Program-made: the position numbers and the translations under genes
In this document: positions 50,049 to 59,205 of the stretch, piece by piece
Position numbering within the stretch: position 1 is the first letter of the stretch
Layout of the letters: each line of letters opens with the position of its first letter
The notes under the pieces: model-generated
Database searches by the model: none
Told to the model about the DNA's origin: nothing
The model's input: the letters and a program-made list of their open reading frames with translations, nothing else
Assembly: GCF_900090225.1 (NCBI RefSeq)
Contig: NZ_FMHY01000002.1
Coordinates: 6,448,001 to 6,512,000, forward strand
Origin: Micromonospora eburnea
GTDB taxonomy: Bacteria; Actinomycetota; Actinomycetes; Mycobacteriales; Micromonosporaceae
Reading direction: 5' to 3'
Length of the DNA stretch: 64,000 nucleotides

Positions 50049-51092
50049 TCAGGCCACCGCCACGGTGAACTCGGCGGTACGCACCACGCCGGCCACCTGG
50101 AAGTCCAGGAACATCCGGTAGCGCCCCGGCCCCGGCGCGGTCACCCAGAACGTCACGGTGCCCGGCTCGTCCTGCGGCCCGGGGTGCACGTGCAGGTAGC
50201 CGAGGTCCCCCTCACGCAGCGCCACCAGGTGGCCGTACGCGCCGAGATAGGTCTCCAGGGCCGCGGGCGCACCGCCGGTCTGGATCGAGAAACGCACCGG
50301 CAGCGTTTCGCCCGCCTTCGGGGTGCCCTGGTAGTCGACCGTGAACCCGTCGACCGTCGCCGAGGTGGCCGGGGCCGGCAGTGGTCGGGGCGAGTATCCG
50401 CCGGGGGCGGCCAGATCGACGCCGAGCGTGACGGCGGTCTGCCGGCCGTCGTCGGCAACCGCGGTGAAGTCGGCGTACGCCCGCCAGACGCCCGCCTCGG
50501 GCAGGGTGAGCGGCACCGACCAGGTGCCGTCGGCCGCCATGGTCGGGTGCAGGTGCTGGAAACCGGTGAGGTCGCGGCGCACCACGATGAGGTGCAGGGG
50601 TTTCTCGTGTACGACCGCGAAGCGGGTGACCGGGCGGCGCTGCTCGTCCCGGATCTGGAACCGCAGCGCGCTGGCCCGGCCGACCGGGAACTCCCCGGTC
50701 AACGGGGCGAGCGTGTAACCGCCCGCGCTGATCGACAGACCGTCGGCGTCCGCACCGCCGGCCTGGGTGGCGGTGGCCCCGTCGTGCGAGTGGGCGCCGG
50801 TGCCTGCCGGGTGGCTGTGTGCCGCGGGGCCCGGGACGATGCGGGAGGCGCTGGTCGGGGTCGCGTTCATCCGGCCGAGGCCGAAGCCGAGCAGCACGGC
50901 GAGCACCAGCCCGCCCACCACCAGGGCGAGCCGGAGGGTGCCCTGGTCCACCCCGGTCGGTCCGTCCCCCACGACACCGACCCGTCCCAGGCCCGGCCGG
51001 TCCGCCTCAGGCCGGTCCGCCTCAGGCCGGTCGGAGGCCGTCGGATCGGATCCGACGGCCGGCGGTGCGCTGGTGGCTGACGACTCAGGCAA
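50049..51092 (-). CDS. Membrane-anchored YtkA-like protein
   Basis: This 347-residue protein has a charged N-terminus with EADRP repeats, one membrane segment (LALVVGGLVLAVLLGFGLG), a His-rich linker (HSHPAGTGAHSHDG) and two YtkA-like beta domains (EFPVGRASALRFQIRDEQRRP, HPTMAADGTWSVPLTLPEAG). Its apparent start is TTG 51090-51092, overlapping the stop of the CopZ-like gene by 8 bp, which indicates translational coupling. The His-rich linker and partner suggest copper handling outside the membrane; this is inference. Confidence 0.75.
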   Translation of the reverse strand: MPESSATSAPPAVGSDPTASDRPEADRPEADRPGLGRVGVVGDGPTGVDQGTLRLALVVGGLVLAVLLGFGLGRMNATPTSASRIVPGPAAHSHPAGTGAHSHDGATATQAGGADADGLSISAGGYTLAPLTGEFPVGRASALRFQIRDEQRRPVTRFAVVHEKPLHLIVVRRDLTGFQHLHPTMAADGTWSVPLTLPEAGVWRAYADFTAVADDGRQTAVTLGVDLAAPGGYSPRPLPAPATSATVDGFTVDYQGTPKAGETLPVRFSIQTGGAPAALETYLGAYGHLVALREGDLGYLHVHPGPQDEPGTVTFWVTAPGPGRYRMFLDFQVAGVVRTAEFTVAVA

Positions 51093-51315
51093 CGCCGGCG
51101 GCCAGCTCGTAACCCGCCTCGTCGACGGCGGCTCGGACAGATTCGACGGGCAGCGGCTCGGCGCTGGTGATCGTGGCCGTCCCGGCGGCCAGATCGACCC
51201 GGACCTCGTCGACGCCGGGCAGGGCGGAAAGCTCCTCGGTGACCGCCCGTACGCAGTGCTCGCAGGTCATCCCGGTGACGGTGTACGTCTGGGTGACAGG
51301 TCGCTGCTCGGTCAT
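51085..51315 (-). CDS. Heavy-metal-associated (CopZ-like) copper chaperone
   Basis: This 76-residue ferredoxin-like HMA domain carries the metal-binding motif MTCEHC (TVTGMTCEHCVRAV) and ends LAAGVA. Such proteins carry Cu(I) to P-type ATPases or regulators. ATG 51313-51315 is the family start. It overlaps the downstream membrane protein gene by 8 bp. No copper ATPase gene lies in this window. Confidence 0.9.
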   Translation of the reverse strand: MTEQRPVTQTYTVTGMTCEHCVRAVTEELSALPGVDEVRVDLAAGTATITSAEPLPVESVRAAVDEAGYELAAGVA

Positions 51316-51424
51316 GAGGCCACGGTACCGCCGATGGTGCGCCCGACGCGCCGACGGTCGATGACGGTGGCGACGCTCGCAGTCCGGCCGGCGCGGGAAC
51401 TTTTCCCCAGGTGAAACCGACGGT

Positions 51425-53599
51425 TCACCCGGCGACCGCGAGGGCCAGCGGGAGCACGTCCGGGGCGCCGGCGCGGCGCAGCAGCCGGGCCACCATCGCC
51501 ACGGTCCAGCCGGAGTCGACCAGGTCGTCGACGAGCAGCACCGGCCCGTCCAGCCCGGACAGGGCGTCGGCGAGCTCGTCCGGCAGGGCGAAGGCGTCGT
51601 GCAGCGCGCGTACCCGCTGGGCGCTGTTGCCGCGCGGACCGGCGGCCCCGGACGGGCCGGTCGGGACGACCCGGCCGAGCAGCGGCAGCCGGCCCACGGC
51701 GGCGATCCGCTCGGCGAGCGAGCCGACCAGCGCCGGGTGGCTGCGGGAGGCGACGGCGACCACGCCGACCGGGCGGCGCGGCCAGGGGTCGTCGCCGTGC
51801 GCCCACGCCTTGAGCACCTCGACCACCGCCGCCGCCACGTCGTCGGGGACCGGGCCGTCCGGTGATTCCGGCCCGAGCAGGCCGCGCAGCCGCCCACCCC
51901 AGCCCAGGTCGGAGAGGCGGCCCACGGCCCGCCCGGGCAGCGCCTGCTCCGCCGGGGGGATGCGCCCCTTCAGGGGTACGCCCACCGCCTCCAGCCCGGT
52001 CGGCCAGAGCTTCTTCGGCGCGATCGCCACGCCGGGGCGGCCGAGGAAGGTCTGCGCGGCGGTGAGCGCGGCGTCGGAGACCTCGGCGGTGAACAGCGGG
52101 CCGGCGCAGTTGTCGCAGCGGCCGCAGTCGCCCGCCCCGGCGTCGTCCAGGCACTCCCGCAGGTAGCGCAGCCGGCAGCCGGTCGTGCTCGCGTACCGGA
52201 GCATGGCCTGTTGCTCGGCGGTGCGCGCCTCGGCGACGCGGCGCAACCGGGCCTCGTCATAGACCCAGGGCTCGCCGGTGGCGAGCCAGCCGCCGCGCAC
52301 CCGGCGGACCGCGCCGTCGACGTCGAGCACCTTGAGCATCAGCTCCAGCCGGGCGCGACGCAGGTCGACGACCGGTTCGAGGGCCTGGGTGGAGATCGGT
52401 CGGTCGGTGTGCAGCGCGGCGAGCACCGCCCGAACCTGCTGCTCGGGCGGGAAGGCGAGCGAGGCGAAGTACCGCCAGATCGCCGCGTCCTCGACGCCGG
52501 GCAGGAGCAGCACCTCGGCGTGCTCGACGGCCCGGCCGGCCCGGCCGACCTGCTGGTAGTAGGCGATCGGCGAGGGCGGGGCACCGAGGTGCACCACGAA
52601 GCCGAGGTCCGGTTTGTCGAAGCCCATGCCGAGCGCGCTGGTCGCGACCAGTGCCTTGATCTTGTTGTCCAGCAGGTCCTGCTCGGCGGCGCGGCGGTCG
52701 GCGTCCTCGGCCTGCCCGGTGTACGCCGCGACCTGCCAACCCCGCGCCCGCAGGAACTCGGCCGTCTCGCCGGCCGCCGACACGGTCAGCGTGTAGATGA
52801 TCCCGGAGCCGGGGAGCCCGTCCAGGTGGTCGGCGAGCCAGGCCAACCGCTGGGCCGGGCTCGGCAGGTCGAGTACGCCCAGCCGCAGCGACTCCCGGTC
52901 GAGGGTGCCCCGCAGCACCAACGCGTCACCGAGTTGCTCGGCGACGTCCTGGGTCACCCGGGCGTTGGCGGTGGCGGTGGTGGCGAGCACCGGGGTGCGC
53001 TCGGGCAGGCCGGTGAGGAAGGTACGCAGCCGCCGGTAGTCCGGCCGGAAGTCGTGCCCCCAGTCGGAGACGCAGTGCGCCTCGTCCACCACCAGCAGCC
53101 CGGTGGTGGCGGCCAGCTTCGGCAGCACCCCGTCACGGAAGTCCGGGTTGTTGAGGCGTTCCGGGCTGATCAGCAGCACGTCCACCGCCCCGGCGTGGAT
53201 CTCGGCGGTGATCTCGTCCCACTCGTCCAGGTTGGCCGAGTTGATGGTGCGAGCCCGGATGCCGGCGCGGGCGGCCGACTCGACCTGGTTGCGCATCAGC
53301 GCCAGCAGCGGCGAGACGATCACGGTCGGGCCGGCTGGTTCGCGCCCGGCGGCGGCTGAGTCGGGCCCGGCGCCGCCTGACTCGGGCCCGGCGCCGGCCT
53401 GGCGGAGCAGCGCGGTGGCCACGAAGTAGACCGCCGACTTGCCCCACCCGGTGCGCTGCACGCAGAGCACCCGCCGGCGGTCCACCACCAGCGCCTCGAT
53501 GGCCCGCCACTGGTCCTCACGGAGCCGGGCGTGCTCGCCCGCCAGCCGCCGCAGCACCTCCTCGGCCCGCTCTCGTACCGCCGCCCGATCCTGGCTCAT
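51425..53599 (-). CDS. recQ: RecQ-type DNA helicase fused to a phosphoribosyltransferase-like domain
   Basis: This 724-residue protein has a RecQ core: REDQWRAIEALV, Walker A RTGWGKSA (49-56), PLLALMRNQV, DEAH (172-175), FRPDYRRL, QQVGRAGR, and a zinc region with Cys in CRLRYLRECLD and CGRCDNC. Instead of an HRDC domain, the C-terminal 190 residues contain a phosphoribosyltransferase-like domain with the motif VLLVDDLVDSGWT (687-699), as in ComF-type proteins. An Ala/Gly/Glu insert (68-90) interrupts the first domain. Start ATG 53597-53599. RecQ unwinds recombination intermediates; the added domain's role is unknown. Confidence 0.9.
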   Translation of the reverse strand: MSQDRAAVRERAEEVLRRLAGEHARLREDQWRAIEALVVDRRRVLCVQRTGWGKSAVYFVATALLRQAGAGPESGGAGPDSAAAGREPAGPTVIVSPLLALMRNQVESAARAGIRARTINSANLDEWDEITAEIHAGAVDVLLISPERLNNPDFRDGVLPKLAATTGLLVVDEAHCVSDWGHDFRPDYRRLRTFLTGLPERTPVLATTATANARVTQDVAEQLGDALVLRGTLDRESLRLGVLDLPSPAQRLAWLADHLDGLPGSGIIYTLTVSAAGETAEFLRARGWQVAAYTGQAEDADRRAAEQDLLDNKIKALVATSALGMGFDKPDLGFVVHLGAPPSPIAYYQQVGRAGRAVEHAEVLLLPGVEDAAIWRYFASLAFPPEQQVRAVLAALHTDRPISTQALEPVVDLRRARLELMLKVLDVDGAVRRVRGGWLATGEPWVYDEARLRRVAEARTAEQQAMLRYASTTGCRLRYLRECLDDAGAGDCGRCDNCAGPLFTAEVSDAALTAAQTFLGRPGVAIAPKKLWPTGLEAVGVPLKGRIPPAEQALPGRAVGRLSDLGWGGRLRGLLGPESPDGPVPDDVAAAVVEVLKAWAHGDDPWPRRPVGVVAVASRSHPALVGSLAERIAAVGRLPLLGRVVPTGPSGAAGPRGNSAQRVRALHDAFALPDELADALSGLDGPVLLVDDLVDSGWTVAMVARLLRRAGAPDVLPLALAVAG

Positions 53600-53636
53600 C
53601 CGGCATTTCTACCAGGCGAACCGGCGACGGCCGGGA

Positions 53637-55403
53637 TCACGAGGATGGCGCGGGCGGCAGGAAGACCAGCACCTCGCGGAGCGGCTCACTCGCGGCGGGC
53701 GGCAGCAGGCACCGCGCGGCCAGCTCCTCCATCGAGGCGTACGGGCCGCGTACGCGCCGGTCCAGCATCAGGTGCTGCGCCTGCGTCGGGCTCAGCCCGG
53801 GCAGCCCGATGATCACCTGGTCCGCCACCGCGTTGATGTCGACCAGTCCGCCGTCGTCGTACGCCCGGGGCAGGTCGGGGCGGCCGATGTGCAGCTCACC
53901 GCGGGCCGTCGGGTAGTGGTAGAGCAGGTAGCGGGCGTGCTCCCGGCGCAGCCTGCGATCGTCCGCCACCTGCCGACGCCGGTGGGCACCGAGCCAGCCG
54001 AGCAGCCGGCCGTTGAGCAGCACGATGTGCACCACGCCCGCCAGCCAGGCGATCAGCCAGACGGCGATCAGGAATCCCTCGAGGTCGCTCACCTCGTCCG
54101 TGTCGCTGTTGCCGATGACACTCAGGCAGGTCACCGACACGGCCAGGTAGCAGGCCGCCGCGAGACCGTTACGCCAGCTCCGCCGCCAGAGCGCGTAGAG
54201 GAGCACCACCAGCCAGGTGAGGAAGCCGAAGGAGGCCACGGCGGTGAGCGCGGCCACGACGGTGGTGCCGATACTCAGCCAGCGTGGCACGCCGCGGCGC
54301 GGTACCGCGGGCATGGGCACCGGCCCCAGCGGTGGGCCTCCGGGCCAGCCCTGCGCCGGCCCGCCGGCCGGGCCGGGCGGTGGCCAGCCGGCAGGCGGCG
54401 GGAGCGGTCCGGCACCCCGGTCCGGCCACGGCGCCGGTACGGGTGGTGCGGCCGGGACCGGCTGCGCGGGACGGACCGCCGAGGCCGCGGCGAGCGGCTG
54501 CTCGGGTACGACCGGAGCGGCGGGCGCGGCGAGCGGCTGCTCGGGTACGACCGGAGCGGCGGGCGCGGGGGCGGCGCGGGTGTCGGCCGGGATCAACGCC
54601 GGTGCGGTGAGCGCGGGCTGCGGGGAGGCGGGCAGCAGCGTGGCGTCCGAGCGCAGCATCCGCCCGTGCAGGTCCTGTAGCACCTCGCCGGGCTCGATGC
54701 CGTGCTCCTCGCGGAGCAGATCGGCGAACTCCCGGTACGCGACGAGCGCCTCCGCCTGCCGCCCACTGCGGTACAGCGCCAGCATGAGCTGGTGCCGCAG
54801 TCGTTCCCGGACCGGGAACTCGGCCACCAGTTCGACCAGTTCGCCGACCAGCTCGCGGTGCCGGCCGCTCTCCAGTGCCAGCTCGGCGCGGGTCTCCAGG
54901 GCGACGGCCCGCAGCTCCACCAGCCGGTGCCGGGCCGTGTCGAAGTACATCCCGGGGAAGCCGGTGAACGGTTCCCCCTGCCACAGGTCCAGGGCGGCGG
55001 TCAGCTCGGCCAGTGCCTCGGTGGCACGCCCGGCCGCGTGCTGCTGTCGGGCCCGGTGCACGCCGCGCTCGAAGCGGACCGCATCGACCGACTCCGGCGG
55101 GATCCGCAGCAGGTAGCCGGCGTCGGTGAGGGTCAGCACCTGCCCCGGCGTACGCGGGGACCGGTCCGGTTCCAGTATCCGGCGCAGGCCGGCGACGTGC
55201 TTCTGCACCACGTTGGGGCCGTTCGCGGGCGGTTCCTCCGGCCAGACCGCCTCGATGACCTGCCCGATGGAGACCGGGCGGCCGGCGGAGAGCAGCAGAA
55301 CGGCGAGCACCGCCCGCTGCTTGCCCGCGCCGAGGTCGAGTGGACGGTCGGCGTACCAGGCTCGCTGCGGCCCGAGGAGCTCGAAGCGCAACACCTCTGA
55401 CAT
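53637..55403 (-). CDS. Membrane-anchored SARP/BTAD regulator
   Basis: This 588-residue protein has an OmpR-type winged helix (1-95: FELLGPQRAWYADRPLDLG, KQRAVLAVLLLSAGRPV), a BTAD domain (about 100-250), then a Pro-rich linker with a duplicated unit APAAPVVPEQPLA (39-bp tandem duplication near 54490-54567). About three membrane helices follow (LTWLVVLLYALWRR, LIAVWLIAWLAGVVHIVLL), then a C-terminal helix-hairpin-helix-like part (INAVADQVIIGLPGLSPTQAQ). SARP proteins activate secondary metabolism; membrane attachment is unusual. ATG 55401-55403. Confidence 0.82.
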   Translation of the reverse strand: MSEVLRFELLGPQRAWYADRPLDLGAGKQRAVLAVLLLSAGRPVSIGQVIEAVWPEEPPANGPNVVQKHVAGLRRILEPDRSPRTPGQVLTLTDAGYLLRIPPESVDAVRFERGVHRARQQHAAGRATEALAELTAALDLWQGEPFTGFPGMYFDTARHRLVELRAVALETRAELALESGRHRELVGELVELVAEFPVRERLRHQLMLALYRSGRQAEALVAYREFADLLREEHGIEPGEVLQDLHGRMLRSDATLLPASPQPALTAPALIPADTRAAPAPAAPVVPEQPLAAPAAPVVPEQPLAAASAVRPAQPVPAAPPVPAPWPDRGAGPLPPPAGWPPPGPAGGPAQGWPGGPPLGPVPMPAVPRRGVPRWLSIGTTVVAALTAVASFGFLTWLVVLLYALWRRSWRNGLAAACYLAVSVTCLSVIGNSDTDEVSDLEGFLIAVWLIAWLAGVVHIVLLNGRLLGWLGAHRRRQVADDRRLRREHARYLLYHYPTARGELHIGRPDLPRAYDDGGLVDINAVADQVIIGLPGLSPTQAQHLMLDRRVRGPYASMEELAARCLLPPAASEPLREVLVFLPPAPSS

Positions 55404-55544
55404 GCGAGTTCCCGCTCCTACGCCCCCGCCCGTCCGCCGACGGCGGCCGCGGCAGTCGGACGGCAGCATATCGGCAGCGGGATGGCGGTGGCGATCTGCC
55501 AGGATCTGGCCGGCAACAACCCCCTGGGAAAGTGAGTCACCGAA

Positions 55545-56369
55545 ATGACGCAGCATATCGGCACCGCCGCGACGATCCGGCGGGTCGCGGGCATCGCGAC
55601 GGCCGTGCTGGCCGCCACCGCCCTGACGGCGGGATGCGGCACCACCAACGACACCGCCGCCGGATCCAGCCCGGCGTCGTCCCCGTCCGCGTCCCCGTCC
55701 GCCGATCCGAAGCAGGTGCTCCTCGCAGCGGTCCCGGACGAGACCACGAGCGCGTTCCGGTTCACCGGCAAGGACGCCTCCAGCGATCTGAGCGGGCGGA
55801 TCGATCCGGCGTCGAAGGCGATGGAGATGCACATGGCGATGCCGCCGGAGGACGGCATCACGGTGAAGATGTCGTTCCTGATCATCGACGACGAGGTCTG
55901 GATGAAGGCGAAGTTCAGCGGCAAGCCGGGCCTGCCGAAGCTTCCGGACAAGTGGCTGGCGCTGGACAAGGCCAAGCTGACCGACGCCAGCAGCGTGCCG
56001 AGCTATGACGGCGCGGACCAGGGCAACGCGGGTCCGCTGCTCAGCGCGGCGACCTCCGTCGAGCAGCAGGGCCCCGGGAAGTACGCCGGGTTCATCGACG
56101 TGACCGGCGGCGAGGCGGCCAAGGTGCTGGACGACGGCGAGGCGGCGGCGCTCGGCGAGGCCGGCAAGCACGTGCCGTTCACTGCGCAGGTGGGGCCGGA
56201 CGGGCACCTCACCTCGCTGGTGCTGGAGATCCCCGCGGCCGGCAAGCAGAAGGCGTACCAGTACATCGTCAACTACACCGACTTCGGCGGCACGCCGAAG
56301 ATCACCGCGCCGACCGGGAGCGCGGCGGCGAAGGCTCCGGCCCTGGCGTACGAGCTGCTGAACGGCTGA
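55545..56369 (+). CDS. Lipoprotein (LppX/LprG-like fold candidate)
   Basis: This 274-residue protein has a lipoprotein signal with lipobox LTAGC near residue 30, then a Ser/Pro-rich linker and a domain with alternating beta character (KMSFLIIDDEVWMKAKFSG, AGFIDVTGGEAAKVLDDGEA, HLTSLVLEIPAAG). This arrangement resembles LppX/LprG-type lipid-binding lipoproteins of actinobacteria. ATG 55545 lies 141 bp from the divergent SARP gene, which could regulate it. Family call is tentative. Confidence 0.7.
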   Translation: MTQHIGTAATIRRVAGIATAVLAATALTAGCGTTNDTAAGSSPASSPSASPSADPKQVLLAAVPDETTSAFRFTGKDASSDLSGRIDPASKAMEMHMAMPPEDGITVKMSFLIIDDEVWMKAKFSGKPGLPKLPDKWLALDKAKLTDASSVPSYDGADQGNAGPLLSAATSVEQQGPGKYAGFIDVTGGEAAKVLDDGEAAALGEAGKHVPFTAQVGPDGHLTSLVLEIPAAGKQKAYQYIVNYTDFGGTPKITAPTGSAAAKAPALAYELLNG

Positions 56370-56416
56370 CCCACGGCGAAAGGCGGCGGCCACACGGGGG
56401 GCCGCCGCCCTGCAGC

Positions 56417-56468
56417 GCAAGGAGGGTCCCCTGTTAACGCCTGGCGTTAACAGGGGACCCCTCCTTGC
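56417..56468. repeat. Palindromic repeat, GTCCCC-TTAACGCC family, copy 3 (near perfect)
   Basis: Arms 56417-56441 and 56443-56468 pair over 25 bp with one extra base, leaving a minimal loop. It lies between the stops of the lipoprotein gene and livM and probably works as a bidirectional terminator. This is the least diverged of the three copies. Confidence 0.85.
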
Positions 56469-56492
56469 AGTGCACACGATCGACGGGGCGGG

Positions 56493-57590
56493 TCACTTCC
56501 GGCGCAGGGCGACCACCAGGGGGTGCAGGCGGGAACGGAGACTGGTCAGGCCGCCGGGGAAGAAGTAGACGGCCAGGATGAAGACGGTGCCCAGCACGAA
56601 CAAGGGCTGGGACAGCGGGCGGCTGAGGAACGCCGGCAGGCTGTTCACCGCGTCGCTGGCGCCGAAGGCGGTCAGCCGGTGGTCCAGGTACATGTAGAGG
56701 ATGCCGCCGAGCACCGGGCCCCAGCGGGTGCCCGGACCGCCGAGCACCACCATGACCAGCAGCGACAGGGTCAGCTCGGACGACGTGACGTGCGGGCTCG
56801 CCCCGGACACGACCAGGCAGTAGACCACCCCACCGGCCGTGGCCAGCCCGCCGGCCAGGGTGAACGCGACCAGCTTGAACCGGTACGGGTCGAGCCCGAG
56901 CACCCCGATCCGCCGCTCGTCGTCGCGCAGCCCGGCCAGCACCCGCCCGGTCGGCGAGCCGCTCACCCGGTGCACGACGAAGACCACCAGCGCCAGGTAC
57001 GCCAGCGCCAGCCAGTACAGGTTCACCGTGTTGGCCACCCCGACCAGGGCGGACGGCAGCCCGGCGACGTCGAGCGGCAGCCCCTCCTCGCCACCGGTGA
57101 GCCCGCCGAAGTCCCGGGCCACCAGGATCGCCCCGACCTGGGCGAACGCGAGCGTCACCATGGCGAACGCGATGCCCACGGTACGCAGCGCGACCGCGCC
57201 GAGCAGTGCGGCGAGGATCGCCCCGCCGGCGACGGTGAGCAACGCGGCCTGCCACAGCGGCAGCCCGGCCCGGGTGATCAGCACATCGGTGCCGTACACC
57301 CCGGCGGCGAAGTAGAGGGCGTGCCCGAAGGAGAGCATCCCGGTCCGCCCGAAGAGCAGGTCGTAGCCGGCGGCCAGGCCACCGAAGACCAGGCAGATGG
57401 CGAGTAGTTGCAGGGTGCCGGGCGAGTTCAGCGGCCCCTCGAAGATGCCCGGCAGGTTCAGCGTCGAGTACGGCACGATCGCCGCCACCACCAGGGCGAC
57501 CAGCGGCGTGTACGGGCGGACCCGCCGCCAGCGGGAGACCGCTTCACCGGACACCCGGGCGGGCGGCGCCTCCAGCACCGAGTTGGTCAT
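56493..57590 (-). CDS. livM: Branched-chain amino-acid ABC transporter permease LivM
   Basis: This 365-residue membrane permease has about ten helices and the LivM segments GRTGMLSFGHALYFAAG and GLRDDERRIGVLGLDPYRFK. The ATG (57588-57590) overlaps the livH stop (ATGA). It is the last gene of the livKGFHM operon and is followed by the copy 3 palindrome. Confidence 0.93.
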   Translation of the reverse strand: MTNSVLEAPPARVSGEAVSRWRRVRPYTPLVALVVAAIVPYSTLNLPGIFEGPLNSPGTLQLLAICLVFGGLAAGYDLLFGRTGMLSFGHALYFAAGVYGTDVLITRAGLPLWQAALLTVAGGAILAALLGAVALRTVGIAFAMVTLAFAQVGAILVARDFGGLTGGEEGLPLDVAGLPSALVGVANTVNLYWLALAYLALVVFVVHRVSGSPTGRVLAGLRDDERRIGVLGLDPYRFKLVAFTLAGGLATAGGVVYCLVVSGASPHVTSSELTLSLLVMVVLGGPGTRWGPVLGGILYMYLDHRLTAFGASDAVNSLPAFLSRPLSQPLFVLGTVFILAVYFFPGGLTSLRSRLHPLVVALRRK

Positions 57591-58477
57591 GCGTGAGCCA
57601 CCTTTCCGGCCAGGCCCTGTGGACGCAGCAGCAGCACCACGGCGAGCAACCCGACCACGCAGAGGTCGCCCAGCCCGGACGTGCCGTAGTAGTTGACGAA
57701 CTGTTGCAGCAGCCCGACCGCGACCGCCGCGTACGCGGACCCGACCACCGAGCCCATCCCGCCGATCACCACCACGATGAACGCGAAGATCAGCAGCGAG
57801 CCGCCCTGCCCGGGCGAGACGGTGCCGAAGTAGACCCCGCCGAGCGCGCCGGCCAGCGCGGCGGCCGCCCCACCGATCGCGAAGACCAGGGTGAACGCCT
57901 TGCGGACGTCGATGCCGAGCGCGGTCACCATCTCCCGGTTCTCCACCCCGGCCCGGATGATCAGGCCGTACCGGGTGAAGCGGAGGAAGGCGAGCAGCCC
58001 GCCGAGCACCAGGACCGCCGCGATGATCAGCAGCAGCCCGGCGTTCGGCACGTTCGCGCCGAGGATCGAGGTCACCTCGCGGCTCCACGCCGGGCGCGGG
58101 AACGGCCGGGGGTCGGCGCCCCAGGTGGCCTGGAGCAGCGCCACCCCGGCCAGCGACAGGCCGACGGTGACCAGCACCTGCTCGATGGTCCGGGAGTAGA
58201 GCGGCCGGATCAGCACCAGCTCGACCAGCACCGCCACCAGCGCCCCGGCGAGCACGCCGAAGGCGACCGCCACCACGAACCCGAACCCGGTCGAGCCGGC
58301 CCCGGGCAGGTTGTCCGCCGCCCACCAGGTCGCGTACGCCCCGACGCCGAGGAACAGGCCGTGCGCGAAGTTGAGCACGTCGGCCAGGCCGAAGACCAGG
58401 GACAGGCCGGAGGCGACCAGGAAGTAGAGCGCCGCCAGGCCGAGCCCGGTCAGCGCCAACAAGATCACTGTGCTCAT
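57587..58477 (-). CDS. livH: Branched-chain amino-acid ABC transporter permease LivH
   Basis: This 296-residue permease has eight or so helices and LivH segments ASGLSLVFGLADVLNFAHG and RAGVENREMVTALGIDVRK. The ATG (58475-58477) overlaps the livF stop by four bases. It pairs with LivM to form the channel. Confidence 0.94.
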   Translation of the reverse strand: MSTVILLALTGLGLAALYFLVASGLSLVFGLADVLNFAHGLFLGVGAYATWWAADNLPGAGSTGFGFVVAVAFGVLAGALVAVLVELVLIRPLYSRTIEQVLVTVGLSLAGVALLQATWGADPRPFPRPAWSREVTSILGANVPNAGLLLIIAAVLVLGGLLAFLRFTRYGLIIRAGVENREMVTALGIDVRKAFTLVFAIGGAAAALAGALGGVYFGTVSPGQGGSLLIFAFIVVVIGGMGSVVGSAYAAVAVGLLQQFVNYYGTSGLGDLCVVGLLAVVLLLRPQGLAGKVAHA

Positions 58478-59205
58478 GCCTTCACCTCTCCCGAGCCGAC
58501 ACCCAGCAGTGACCTGGTCAGCGCGGTCTCCAGCAGCAGGTCCTGGGCATTGCCGGTCCAGGCCACCTGGCCCGCGGAGAGCACCACGGCGTCCCTCGCC
58601 AGCCGCCGGACCACCGCCAGGTTCTGCTCGACCAGCAGCACCGGCACGGATTCGGCGACCCGTTCCAGCACCTCGGCCACCTCGGTCACCACCTTCGGCG
58701 CCAACCCCTTGGTCGGCTCGTCGACCAGCAGCAGCCGGTTGTCGTTGAGCAGCACCCGGCCGATCGCGAGCATCTGCTGCTGCCCGCCGGAGAGCGAGCC
58801 GGCCCGTTGCCGTCCGCGCCGGTCCAGCTCGGGAAAGAGCGCGAAGACCTTGTCGTACGCCGGGGCGGTGCCCCGCCGTTCGGCGAGGCGCAGGTTCTCC
58901 GCGACGGTGAGGCCGGCGAAGACGCAGCGGTCCTCCGGCACGTAGCCGAGGCCGTCGCGCACCAGCCGGTGGGTGGGGCGGGTAAGCAGGCCGCGCGAGC
59001 CCATCCGGACGCTGCCGCGCACCTCGCCGTTGCGTGGGGTGAGGCCGACGATCGCGCGCAGCGTGGTGGTCTTGCCGACGCCGTTACGGCCGAGCAGCAC
59101 GGTGACCCCGGTCGGCGCGACCTCGAACGACACCCCCTGGAGGATGTGCAGCCCGGCGATCCGCACCGACAGGTTCTCGACGCTGAGGATCGGTTCGACG
59201 GTCAC
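58474..59205 (-). CDS. livF: Branched-chain amino-acid ABC transporter ATP-binding protein LivF
   Basis: This 243-residue ATPase has Walker A LLGRNGVGKTT, the LivF-type insertion with PEDRCVFAGLTVAENL, signature SLSGGQQQMLAI and Walker B LLLVDEPTKGLAP. It starts at GTG 59203-59205, overlapping the livG stop (GTGA). Confidence 0.94.
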   Translation of the reverse strand: MTVEPILSVENLSVRIAGLHILQGVSFEVAPTGVTVLLGRNGVGKTTTLRAIVGLTPRNGEVRGSVRMGSRGLLTRPTHRLVRDGLGYVPEDRCVFAGLTVAENLRLAERRGTAPAYDKVFALFPELDRRGRQRAGSLSGGQQQMLAIGRVLLNDNRLLLVDEPTKGLAPKVVTEVAEVLERVAESVPVLLVEQNLAVVRRLARDAVVLSAGQVAWTGNAQDLLLETALTRSLLGVGSGEVKA

